Assembly (NCBI RefSeq): GCF_901709675.1 | Contig: NC_051100.1 | Span: 12,382,286 to 12,446,285 of the forward strand | Source: Syngnathus acus | Taxonomy: Eukaryota; Chordata; Actinopteri; Syngnathiformes; Syngnathidae | DNA length: 64,000 nucleotides | Direction of reading: 5' to 3' | Shown: positions 11,601 to 21,569 of the stretch, one piece after another | Layout of the letters: every line of letters begins with the position of its first letter | Numbering within the stretch: position 1 is the first letter of the stretch | Notes under the pieces: generated by a model | What the model saw: the letters and a program-made list of their open reading frames with translations, nothing else | Told to the model about the DNA's origin: nothing | Databases searched by the model: none | Translations under genes and position numbers: made by a program

Positions 11601-13463
11601 CCATTTAAAGAAGAAAGGCCAAGCCTGCCACAGAACAGAATCTGTGCAGATCACCGTCTCAAGTGTCTCAGAAAGAGATTGGAGAGGGACGAGCAATATC
11701 GGAAGGACTACAAGACCTTCATGAGTGAGATGATTGCACGCAGAGATGCAGAGAAATTCACAGAAGAACAACTTGACAAAAGCCCGTCCTGGTACATTCC
11801 TCATCACGGGGTGTATCACCCTCATAAACCTGGGAAGATACGGGTCGTGTTCGACTGCTCAGCCAAGTTCCAAGGCATGTCACTGAATGACCACCTGCTT
11901 ACCGGACCGGAACTGACAAACACCTTGGTAGGCGTGCTCTGTCGCTTTCGCAAGGGTCCAGTAGCGATCATATGTGATGTGGAACGCATGTTCCATCAGT
12001 TTCATGTCAGACCAGAGGACAGAGACCATTTGAGGTTTCTGTGGTGGGAAGACGGCGACCTACAGTCAGAACCAGCGGTCTACCGCATGAAAGTACACCT
12101 GTTTGGGGCGGCCTCATCACCCGGCTGCGCAAACTATGGCCTCAAACACATCGCTGCACAAGGACAAGGTCACTTCAAAGAAACATCCATTAGATTCATA
12201 GAAAGAAACTTCTATGTGGATGATGGACTAACAAGTGTGACAACTGAAGAAGAAGCAATACAGTTAGTCGCTGAAGCAAGAGAAATCTGCAGTAATGGCA
12301 AGCTGCGAATTCACAAGTTCATCTCCAATCGCCAGAAAGTACTTGCATCGATTCCCAAAGAAGAGTGTGCTGAAATAGTACTTAATCAAGACTTAGCCAA
12401 AGGCGAGCCGCAGATTGAGAGGGCTCTGGGTGTCGAGTGGTGTGTTGCCTCCGACCAGTTCCAATTCAGAGTAGTGGTCAAGGAGCGTCCGCTCTCTAGA
12501 AGAGGAGTGTTGTCGATGGTAGCCTCTATTTTTGACCCACTCGGGTTTGTAGCACCTTTCATTCTCGTTGGAAAACAAATACTACAGCAGATGTGCCGTG
12601 ACAAGATCGGATGGGATGAGCCTTTACCTGATGATTTACGGCCACAATGGGAATCTTGGTTCCTAGACCTACAGAACCTCGCTGACATCAAGATTCAACG
12701 ATGCTACCTACCAGACAGTTTCAAAGAGGTCCAAAGATATGAACTTCATCATTTCTCAGATGCAAGTGTCACAGGCTACGGAGAGTGTTCTTACCTGAGA
12801 GCAATAGACACATCCGGACAAATCCACTGTTCCTTGGTCATGGCCAAGGCAAGAGTTGCCCCCACGAAGGTAACTACAGTGCCAAGACTTGAGCTGTCCG
12901 CAGCTGTTGTTGCTGTGCGGACTAGCGACCTGCTGAAAAGGGAGTTGGAAATAGAAGATGCTCAGGAAATCTTTTGGACAGACTCAAAGGTCGTGCTTGG
13001 ATATATCAACAACGACGCCAGAAGATTTCATGTATTCGTGGCCAACCGCATTCAGCGAATCAAGAACAGTACCAAGCCCAGTCAATGGAGATATGTGGCT
13101 TCAGAAGAAAACCCTGCAGACCACGCATCAAGGGGTCTCAGGGCAAAAGAGCTCATCGAGTCTAACTGGTTTACTGGCCCCGAATTTCTCTGGCGTGAAG
13201 AACTTCCCAGCGGAGACATCAAGGTGGGAGAGATGTTAGCAGAAGACACTGAAGTTCGAAAGGCCTTCGTGGGCAAGACCTTGACGACGGAAGACTCACT
13301 GCTTGATCGCTTCCAGAAGTTCTCCAGCTGGATGATGTTAGTCAAAGCCATCGCTAGACTCAAACGACGTGTCAAAGAGCTCAAGGGTCTGACAGAAAGA
13401 ATCAATGAAGCCACGAGTCTCGAAGAAAGAAAAGAAGCAGAAATGCAAAGATCAATGACATAG
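8673..13463 (+). pseudogene. BEL/Pao gag-pol polyprotein, integrase missing
   Basis: A 1596-residue frame from ATG 8673. Order: charged coiled-coil N-terminus with repeated RQRL..EE segments (about 200-280); Pao-type gag region with FSGDPLKYKGW (about 369) and EKRYG; Cys/His knuckles CVFCEKSNHGLQTC (about 583) and CFGCLKSGHQSKNC (about 618); aspartic protease ALLDNQSDTTFI (about 733); reverse transcriptase from IRVVFDCSAKF (about 1056) to FYVDDG (about 1180); RNase H with FSDASVTGYGE (about 1360), VPRLELSAA, FWTDSKVVLGY and NPADHASRG (about 1480). A full element would continue through zinc-binding and DDE integrase domains. Here the frame reaches a helical stretch ending EERKEAEM and then stops. 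A structural polyprotein without integrase cannot integrate by itself. Confidence 0.93.
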
Positions 13464-13669
13464 TGATTATAAAGGATGAAAATACACCAAGAAATGAATG
13501 GAAGCTGGCTAAGGTCACACAAGTGTACCCAAGTGAAGATGGTCATGTGAGGAAGATACAGTTATTGATCAGCGACTCAGAACTAAATGACACTGGAAAA
13601 CGAGTCAACAAGCAAACCTACCTGGAGAGACCTATACATAAGACTGTGACCTTGCTTGAAGCAGAATGA
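13452..13669 (+). pseudogene. C-terminal tail of BEL/Pao pol (post-integrase domain)
   Basis: In the frame one base off the main polyprotein, INDIVIIKDENTPRNEWKLA leads to a TGA at 13667-13669. This is the domain that follows the integrase core in BEL/Pao pol proteins. The join to the upstream frame near 13445-13455 is where the integrase has been lost, and it also shifts the frame. Confidence 0.85.
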
Positions 13670-13841
13670 GAGCCTCCAGTCTACCCTCTCCAGAGCTCCC
13701 CTCCCTAGCGCCAGCTAGCTTATGACCTAATCCTTAGTTATAGTTACCTTAATTATACTTACCTCAGTTATACTTACCCTTTTTCTCTTAGTCCTACTCA
13801 TCTCAGATAGTTGAAGAAAATCACAAGTGATTTGGTGGGAG

Positions 13842-14245
13842 TGTAGCTGCCATAAGAAAATGCACTGATATGGTACGTTTTGAGCTAAGCTCTGTTTCCA
13901 AGTGGGAACCAATTTTAGTTTTTGTGTTAGCGGTTCCTTTATGAGAGTTACACAAGGGCGAGTGTGTCTGATTTTGAGCCACGGGGTGGCAACGTTTTCC
14001 GTTTGCATAAGCAAGTGATGAAGAATGCAAGGAATGCTTATTTTGTTTCTTTTCTGATAGCATTTTTGTTTATTGGTGAAACCAGAGTTTTGAAGACCTG
14101 TATTGTCAAGATTTACGTTTTTCTTCGTTTTCTCCCTCGAGCAAATGCGGCAATGAGTTCTCACGGCATGTGTGTGGAGAAGGAGTTGAATAAATGCCCG
14201 TTTTGAAGAACTGCTTGTACGCCTGATTGACAAGAGGGAGCTACA
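13842..14245 (+). repeat. 3' LTR of BEL/Pao element
   Basis: 404 bases, matching the 5' LTR except at the three positions noted there. It is followed by the ATGGT target duplication. Confidence 0.95.
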
Positions 14246-14468
14246 ATGGTGTAATTAATGATTAAAACTTGAAAGTATCTGTTTATTGTATTCGTTTATA
14301 TGTTTAATAAAGACAAAGCCATCACAAAGCTGTTGTAATTATTTTGATTTTGATCTAAATTAGCCTTGAATAAAGACTAAGCAGTCACATGAATTAACAG
14401 AAAAAAATGGACAGCCGGACTCGGACTCGGTGCAAAAATCCGACCGAGTCCACAGCCCTGCTTGTTTT

Positions 14469-15236
14469 CGATCGTGCGTACCACTCCATTTGAAAAGACA
14501 TGCTCCGACGTCCCGTTGTCCGAATCAAACCTTTTTGTCTCGGATCAGAATGGAGCAGGGCGACCAAGTGCAGCTTGGACCAGGGTTATTGGAGGGAACA
14601 ACTAACAGACTCGGCAGACTGACAAAACTTACTAACAAAACCAACAACAGGACTGACCGACAAAGACGTGAAACAAAAAGACATGAAGTGTGACAACAAC
14701 AACATTACGACATTAGGAACCAAAAGACAACAACAATGATCCGACAAGGAGTGAGGGGCAGACAGGACTTAAATACACGACAGGTACCAAGAGGCAGGTG
14801 AGAATAATCAAACTCATCATGGGCACACAGGAGGGGAGGGGAGGGGCGAGCACACGACAGAAACCATGACAACAGACACATAGTGGAACGGCTGGGGACG
14901 AGACATGACACTTTTAACTCCGGAGTTGGTCTTCCTTTACTGATGACCTCCTGCTTCGACCGAAAATCCATTGTTGAAAATCGTTTGGATATGTAATTCT
15001 CCATTGTAAAACGAAATGTAAAAACGGGGAAAAAAAAAAAAAAACGAATGTAAAACAAAATAGATGGACGACTGCTCCTCAGTTGTTCACTGTAAATTTG
15101 AACTGGAGATCACCTATTCTACAGGTGGGCGCATGAAGCATCCCGGGATCACTCGCACCCCCTGCCATAAGGCTGGAGAACCTTTTTATTGTTTCCTCCG
15201 TAAAGTCTCTTTTCATAGCCGTTTTGTTCATCTAAA
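14469..15236. other. No gene seen; probable old interspersed repeat
   Basis: No supported coding frame. The stretch at about 14690-14910 (GGACTTAAATACACGACAGG, GGGGAGGGGAGGGG, ACATGACAC) looks like a fragment of a dispersed repeat, but I cannot name it. A poly-A tract lies at about 15029-15044. Confidence 0.4.
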
Positions 15237-15451
15237 GTAGGGGTGTCCAAACTACGGCCCGCGGGCCAACTGCAAATTCTGAAAACATAATTGAATGTGG
15301 CCCGCACAACAGCTTGAGCACTTCTCAGTTCCCACAGTAGATGGAGCCCGCCACACAAAGCGCTTGACGTCCATCTGCTCCTGGTTCGGCCCCCGGGTCA
15401 AAATTTAGAACCCAATTCGGCCCGCCAGTCAAAAGGTTTACCCATCCCTGG
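15237..15451. mobile_element. Short hAT-type MITE, diverged
   Basis: Starts near GGGGTGTCCAAACTACGGCC and ends CAAAAGGTTTACCCATCCCTG. It is related to the 7048-8373 family by its CGGGCC-rich ends. The target duplication is not clear, so the limits are approximate. Confidence 0.65.
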
Positions 15452-15650
15452 TATAGGGATTTGGCTCGGATGGTTATGCTCTTTTCGCCCCCCGGGTGTC
15501 GGTCAGAACACAGGAGGGAAGACGTGGTTCAGTTTTGATTGCTTTACTGAATTATTGGCAAAAAAAATAAAAATACATAAATGAAATACTCTCGGCAACA
15601 CACCAAACATAAGTCATCGATCGTTACAACAAAATACATTTGCTGGCGAC

Positions 15651-15939
15651 CAGAGGCGTAGCCAAGCCGGGGCGAGCCGGGGCGGTGCCCCGGTTAGGAC
15701 TCCCCGCGCCCCGGTTGAAAAAAATCGAGCTTTTTCGATTCTTCATTTTCATGCCGTTTTTTTCTTTCGGTCTTGCGCGAATGTGCTTGCGCTATTCTAT
15801 GTGCGCGATGTTATCCATTCACCGTTTGCCTCCCGGACCCGGATGTTGTTTTAGCGATCAGCGAACGGCGTGGGTGATGTTCGATTTTTTTTCCTGTGGG
15901 CGTGCGCCCCTACTGGAAAAATTCCTGGCTACGCCTCTG
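15651..15939. mobile_element. 289-base hAT-type MITE, copy 1
   Basis: Inverted ends CAGAGGCGTAGCCA and TGGCTACGCCTCTG with an exact 8-base duplication CTGGCGAC at 15643-15650 and 15940-15947. It is almost identical in length and sequence to the copy at 48945-49233. The frames it contains are not protein-like. Confidence 0.93.
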
Positions 15940-16130
15940 CTGGCGACTGTTAGTCGCTGTGCCGCGATGTAACGGCTACTCGTACGAAGCGAGGCAAACT
16001 TAAGGAGCGCGCCGGAGCTGTCAATCAAACGGCGCGCACACGAAGCAAACCGCGATCGGAGAAACGGCACAACAGTGGACAGCAGTAACAATGAAATGTA
16101 TATACTCACTTTGTGTCAAACACGATTACG

Positions 16131-17680
16131 AAAATTAGAATATTGTGATAAAGTTCTTTATTTTCTGTAAAGCAATTAAAAAAACAAAAATGTCATACAT
16201 TCTGGATTCATTACAACTCAATTGAAATATTGCAAGACTTGTATTATTTTAATATTGCTGATTATGGCATACAGCTTAAGAAAACTCAAATATCCTATCT
16301 TAAAATATTAGAATATCATGAAAAAATATACTAGTAGGCCTCGAAACACCTGCAAGGGTTTCCTGAGCCTTGAAAAACACTCAGCTGGGTTTCAGTAAAC
16401 TAAATGACAAGTATGGGGAAGACTGCTGAGCTGATTGCTGTCCAGAGGACCATCATTGACACCCTCCATCAGGAGGGTAAGACACAAAAAGAAATTTCCC
16501 AAAGAGCAAGCTGTTCACAGAGTGCAGTTTCAAAGCACATCCACAAAAAGTCTGTTGGAAGGGGGAAATGTGGCAGGAAACGCTGCACAACCAAGAGAGA
16601 TGACCGCAGCCTTAACAGCATAGTGGAGAAGAGTCGCTTCCAGAATTTGGGGGAGCTTCAAAGACAGTGGACTGAAGCTGGAGTCCGGGTATCAAAAGCC
16701 ACTGTTCACAGACGTGTCCAGGAAATGGGCTACAATAGCCGTATTTCCATGGTCAAGCCACTTTTGAACTCAAGACAACGGAAGAAGTGTCTGACTTGGG
16801 CTATGGAAAAGAAGCACTGGACAGTTCTAGAGTGGTCCAAAGTCCTCTTTTCAGACGAAAGCAAGTTTTGTATTTCATTTGGAAGTCAAGGCACCAGAGT
16901 CTGGAGAAAGGCTGGAGAGGAGCAAAATCCAAGTTGCTTGAAATCCAGTGTGAAGTTCCCACAGTCAGCGATGGTTTGGGGAGCCATGTCAGCTGCTGGT
17001 GTTGGTCCACTGTGTTTCATCAAGTCCAGAGTAAATGCAGCTGTGTACCAAGAGATTTTAGAGCACTACATGCTTCCGTCTGCTGAAAAGCTCTATTGAG
17101 ATGATGATTTCATTTTCCAGCATGATCTGGCACCTGCCCACAGTGCCAAAACCACCAGTAAATGGTGTACTGACCATGGCATTACTGTCCTCGATTGGCC
17201 TGCCAATTCCCCTGACCTGAACCCCATAGAGAATTTGTGGGGTATTGTGAAGAAGAAGCTGAAAGACACCAGACCCAAAAATGCAAATGAGCTAAAGGCT
17301 GCTATTGAAGCATCCCAGGCATCCATAACACCTCAGCAATGCCACAGCCTGATTGCCTCCATTCCACGCCACATTGATGCAGTAATCCGTGCAAAAGGAT
17401 TCCCAACCAAGTACTGAGTGCATCAATGGACATTTTCAAATGGTTGATTTTGTTTTGCCGTTATAAATCTTTTTTTTTTACATGGTCTGAGGAAATATTC
17501 TAATTGTTTGAGATAGGATTTTTAAGTTTTTTTTTAAGCTGTAAGCCATAATCAGCAATATTAAAATAATAAAAGGCTTGCAATATTTCAGTTGATTTGT
17601 AATGAATCCAGAATGTATGACATTTTGTTTTTTAATTGCATTACAGAAAATAAAGAACTTTATCACAACATTCTAATTTT
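16131..17680 (+). mobile_element. Tc1/mariner element with long terminal inverted repeats
   Basis: The outer ends AAAATTAGAATATTGTGATA and TATCACAACATTCTAATTTT are inverted copies. The similarity extends inward for roughly 190-200 bases, through CATACATTCTGGATTCATTA and its complement. The centre carries a transposase frame with one stop. The exact insertion boundary and TA duplication were not resolved. Confidence 0.88.
16404..17417 (+). pseudogene. Tc1-type transposase, one in-frame TGA
   Basis: 337 codons from ATG 16404 to the TGA at 17415-17417, interrupted only by TGA at 17097-17099, where related proteins have Gly (KLYGDADF). Domains: paired helix-turn-helix DNA-binding region (TQKEISQRASCSQSAVSKHI; ATVHRRVQEMGY), GRKR-type basic stretch, then the DDE catalytic domain. 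The first Asp is in LFSDESKF. The second Asp is in FQHDLAPAH. The Glu is in SPDLNPIENLW. There are exactly 34 residues between the last two, giving a DD34E signature. Apart from the stop the protein looks intact, which suggests recent activity. Confidence 0.92.
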
Positions 17681-18617
17681 AACTTACCGCTGCACACAAG
17701 CTCCAACAATCGCGATAAGCTGAGGTAACTCACGCGAGACGTAAGGCGCGGTGACGTAACTTCCCTTTAAAGGTATCTGGCGCCATCTAGTGTTGTGAAT
17801 GGTTATATTGTCTAGACCCCGAATGTAAAACGATCCCCACTTTTTCAGTCTTATTTCAATGCAAATAACATCGTCTTATATTTGGGCCAATACAGTAATA
17901 GTACAACATTGTTGTGATGTTGTAGTAGGCTGACCAGATATGGGTTTCTGAAAAAGAGGACTGCTTTTTTGGGGGGAGGGGGGGGGGCATTTTATTTGGG
18001 TATTGTGGGGGGGGGGGGGTCATTTGTGTAATATGTTATGACGCAAATGACATGGTGTCTGTATAGCAATTGCATTTATTGGCCCGAATAACACAAAACA
18101 GTATAACAGCAATAGTGGCTGTTAATTTCCCGATGAGGATTATTCAAGTTTCTACCGAACTGCACCGAAAGTGCTTTGCTTTGAAAGACCACCACGGAAG
18201 CGTGATGCCGCGTACAATCAGCTGGCTTTGCTGAGATCCGACTGTGACGTCTCGCAAGCTACGGCGGGACTCGGGCACGTTCACGTTCGGTGTCGGTCAT
18301 CTTCGCACGCGCGCGCCGCCGGCGAGCGTGCGCGCGCGCGCGCGGAAGGTAAGCGGGACCATTTCTGTTCTATCTTTTCTTTTATTTGACATTTGCAAAT
18401 ACCAATTGATCGATCGCTTTATCGGCGGCAGATACCTCTCATAGCTAACTACTTAGCTAGCTAAGGGATGGCTACTAACGACCTGTTACGCGCGTTGCTA
18501 GGTGACGTAATCTATTTATTGACAGGTAGTCTTATTTTCTTAGACACGCTGCAAACAGAATCATTGTAATACAGTATTTGTAGATCAGCTGCATGTTACA
18601 TGTGGAGGATCCATCAT

Positions 18618-18653
<36 letters not shown>

Positions 18654-18813
18654 CCATCCATCGCATTTTTAACAAGATTGGATAAATTCAGTGGCGCAGA
18701 TGGGATTTTGGAACTGTAAATATGTTTCTGTTCATTACAAACATTGGCAATACTTCACTTTAAATGTCAGCCTGTGTTGCATTTGCTCAAGTGGCCTCAA
18801 GTCTATGCATCTA
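17681..18813. other. No gene seen; poly-G tracts and CATC microsatellite
   Basis: Two G-rich runs at about 17971-18020, a GC-rich alternating CG stretch at about 18307-18345, and (CATC)n at about 18610-18663. No exon of the downstream ZNF365-like gene was recognised, in particular no C2H2 finger. Confidence 0.55.
18610..18663. repeat. (CATC)n microsatellite
   Basis: About 13 copies of CATC, with one variant unit (CGTC). Confidence 0.95.
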
Positions 18814-19734
18814 CAGTGGGGCAAAAAAGTATTTAGTCAGCCACCAATTGTGCAAATTCTCCCACTTGAAAGATGAGAGATGGCTGTAATTTTCATCGTA
18901 GGTACACTTCATCTATGAGAGACAAAATAAAAAAAAGATCCAGAAAATCACATTGTCTGCTTTTTAAATAATTTATTTGCAAATTATGGTGGAAAAGAAC
19001 TATTTGATCAATAATGGCCTCGATCTGGGGCTCCACGCAAGATCTCACCCCGTGGGGACAAAATGATCACAAGAACGGTGAACAAAAATCCCAGAAAAAC
19101 ACGGCGGGCCCGAGTGAATGACCTGCAGAGAGTTGGGACCAACGTAACAAAGACAACCATCAGTAACACACGATGTCACCAGGGACTCAAATCCTGCAGT
19201 GCCAGACGTGTCCCCCTGCTTAAACCAGTACACATCCAGGCCCATCTGAAGTTTGCTAGAGAGCATTTGGATGATCCAGAAGAGGATTGGGAGAATGTCT
19301 TATGTTATGTCAAACTGACATGTACTGGCTTACGCAGGGGGACACATCTGGCACTGCAGGATTTGAGTCCCTGGCGACGTAGTGCGTTACTGATGGTAGT
19401 CTTTGTTACTTTAGTCCTGGCTCTCTCATTCACTCTGTCCCTCTGTGTTTTTCTGGGATTTTTGTTCACCGTTCTTGTGATCAGTTTGATCCCACGGGGT
19501 GAGATCTTACGTGGAGCCCCAGATCGAGGCCATTATTGACCAGATACTTATTTTCTACCATAATTTGCAAATAAATTCTTTAAAAAGCAGACAATGTGAT
19601 TTTCTGGATTTTTAAAAAAAAATTGTGTCTCATAGTTGAAGTATACCGCTGATGAAAATTACAGCCATCTCTCATCTTTCAGGTGGGAGAACTTGCACAA
19701 TTGGTGGTTGACTAAATACTTTTTTGCCCCACTG
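18814..19734. mobile_element. Fold-back Tc1-derived element
   Basis: Ends CAGTGGGGCAAAAAAGTATT and AATACTTTTTTGCCCCACTG are flanked by TA (18812-18813, 19735-19736). The inverted similarity is not limited to the tips: 18814 to about 19237 is repeated in inverse from about 19318 to 19734. A unique centre of about 80 bases encodes a scrap of Tc1 transposase (FAREHLDDPEEDWENVL). Both arms encode the same transposase segment (VGTNVTKTTISN) in opposite directions, so the element arose by head-to-head duplication. It sits just upstream of the ZNF365-like coding start. Confidence 0.88.
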
Positions 19735-19765
19735 TACGTCTTCAATCCTCCAGTGGCCGCCAGCC

Positions 19766-21569
19766 ATGCAGCAAAAGCTTTGCTCTGAAGGTTCCGGTTC
19801 TTTTCACGATGGGGAGCGCTCGTCAGGCCTCCACAGCCTGTACGCCCAAAGGGAGTACCCGTATGAGTACCGCGGCTTCAGCATCACCGGAAAGCTCCCG
19901 CCGAAGAATGGTGGTCTCACGGCAGCTCGCGGCATGCGGCGCTCACTCAGCGACGGCAGGGACACCTCCCAATTCCTGATCTCCAGGAGGAGGACGAGAA
20001 GCGTGGGCACGCGTGCGCACCAGGACGAGCTTAAGCACCAGGACGAGCATGAGGAACTGCTTGCCAGAGACAGCGAGAGAGAGAAGATTGGGACCTCGGA
20101 CAGGTCGCCAGATCATTACAGGGGTTTTCATTTGGGACAGGATCTCGGCGTGGACGTCGGCCCAGACTGGAATGCAGAGGCGCTCGGTGAGATCATCAAA
20201 GACCCGTTCCCACTTTTCTATTACATTCTCTCTGATCATGCGACATCAAAGACTTGCATTTCCAATACGTGCGTAATCATTTGCCACACCACATGGTATC
20301 AATGGCCCCTATTACACAAAACATGGCACACTGCAGTGACTGCACATATAATTTAAGATCCCTTTCCAAATACTCATGACGTCAAAGACTGCGTTTTTCA
20401 CTGCTCAAGACATCAGCAAGGACACATTTTGCACTATCCAGGACACATCAAAGGCCCCTCTCTAAATACTCGAGAACTTGTCCCCTTTTTCCTCAGTTTA
20501 CGAGATCATCCAAGACCCAATTTCCACTCCCCACGGCACTGTCAAAGAGCCCTTTCTCATGGCCGTCTGTCCTTTCCCCACAGGACAGGGCTGTTGTTCG
20601 GGCCCAGACACCACCTGGTGCTTGCTCGCGGCGCCGCACGGAGGCCTGGCCGCCAGCACCATTGATGGCATTGGCACTGGGGGGTCCCCACAGCGGCGGC
20701 TGGCTCGCGTCAGGACGGAGCTGGCGCAGGCGCACACGCGGCTGCTGTGCGAGCGCGCCCACACACAGCATCTGTCTCGCGAGAGGCAGGAAGTGGCGGA
20801 GAAGGAGCGGTCGCTGAGCCGGCAGGTGGACATGGCAGTCATGGTGATCGCTGCCCTCAAGGAGCAAATCAACGCTTCCGAAAACGAGCTGGAGCGACGT
20901 GAAAGGTCGGGGCGGGGATGGAATCCTGAGATAATCACCATTGGGCTCGTAGATTTGTATAACAAATTTCATGACAATTTAGCAATTAATTCAGCAATAA
21001 TGACCAAATTGTAAAATTGTTAAGTGTATCTGTAAAAAAATCATCACATTGAAAATGGATGAAAGGCTAATTCGCATTTTTCGTTGTATTCTTTCAGTCA
21101 ATTTAATTGTAATTATTTAACATTAATTAATTTATGTTTATCTTTGATTTTAATTGTTTAATTGAGATACAAGACCCAAAATGTTTGGAAGCCATTTTGC
21201 CAAAACGGCCGCACGACATCTGGCGACTGGGCTAACGTGCCGCTGGTGCTGACAGGCAGGTGCTGAGCATCCACGAGTTTCTGGAAACGGCCGCACGCCA
21301 GGAGACCAGCGGTAAGGTCCGAATCCAGTCATTCATCGAGAATCTGCTCCGACGCATCGCGCTGGCCGAGACCCTCCTGGAGGACTACCAGGTGCACAAC
21401 ACACGCACGCGTGGCGCAGGCCTAACCCTTTCCTGCCCTCCTTGTCGGTCTCACGTACGTCTTCCCTCTTCAGCGGCGGCAGACACCGGCCACCAAACCG
21501 AGACAAACCTTGCAGGATCACCAAGAGCAGGTTGCCACACCACCGCACCAACAAAAACTTAAAAAATAA
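19766..21569 (+). CDS. znf365-like: ZNF365-type coiled-coil protein without the zinc finger, four coding exons
   Basis: Exons 19766-20186, 20584-20905, 21256-21391 and 21474-21569 join in phase to give 324 residues ending KLKK and a TAA overlapped by AATAAA motifs. The second and third exons encode a coiled coil matching the conserved part of ZNF365 and the N-terminal half of FBXO41: LSRQVDMAVMVIAALKEQIN, then HEFLETAARQE, then QSFIENLLRRIALAETLLED. The start MQQK is the same as human ZNF365. What follows is a basic, serine/arginine-rich region (YRGFSITGKLPP, MRRSLSDGRD), with no C2H2 finger (CPRCG...H) that family members carry near residue 30. ZNF365 is known for roles at the centrosome and in genome stability; function here is inferred only from the coiled coil. 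The ATG exon may be preceded by an acceptor at 19753, so an upstream exon is possible. Confidence 0.72.

Larger units (their letters stand above)
5617..14245 (+). mobile_element. BEL/Pao LTR retrotransposon with two nested hAT insertions
   Basis: Two 404-base LTRs beginning TG and ending CA (5617-6020 and 13842-14245) are flanked by an exact 5-base duplication ATGGT (5612-5616 and 14246-14250), as expected for BEL/Pao. A purine-rich run (TTTGGTGGGAG) lies just before the 3' LTR. The leader after the 5' LTR is lengthened by hAT elements at 6278-6941 and 7048-8373. The polyprotein frame starts at 8673. I see three differences between the LTRs, so the insertion is young, but the integrase region is deleted. 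Confidence 0.95.
4496..14460 (+). mobile_element. hAT transposon, greatly enlarged by nested insertions
   Basis: The left end CAGGGCTGTGGACTCGG starts at 4496 and the right end CCGAGTCCACAGCCCTG finishes at 14460, forming an inverted terminal repeat of about 17 bases. The insertion is bracketed by an exact 8-base duplication CTTGTTTT at 4488-4495 and 14461-14468, the size expected for hAT. Subterminal ACTCGG repeats are present at both ends. The element's own sequence is about 4496-5611 plus 14251-14460; the rest is a BEL/Pao retrotransposon. Only the N-terminal part of a transposase remains, so the copy is non-autonomous. Confidence 0.9.

Noticed and set aside
15640-15972. 110-residue frame over the MITE
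   Set aside because: The same frame recurs in the second MITE copy because the DNA is the same; it includes the terminal repeats and has no domain.
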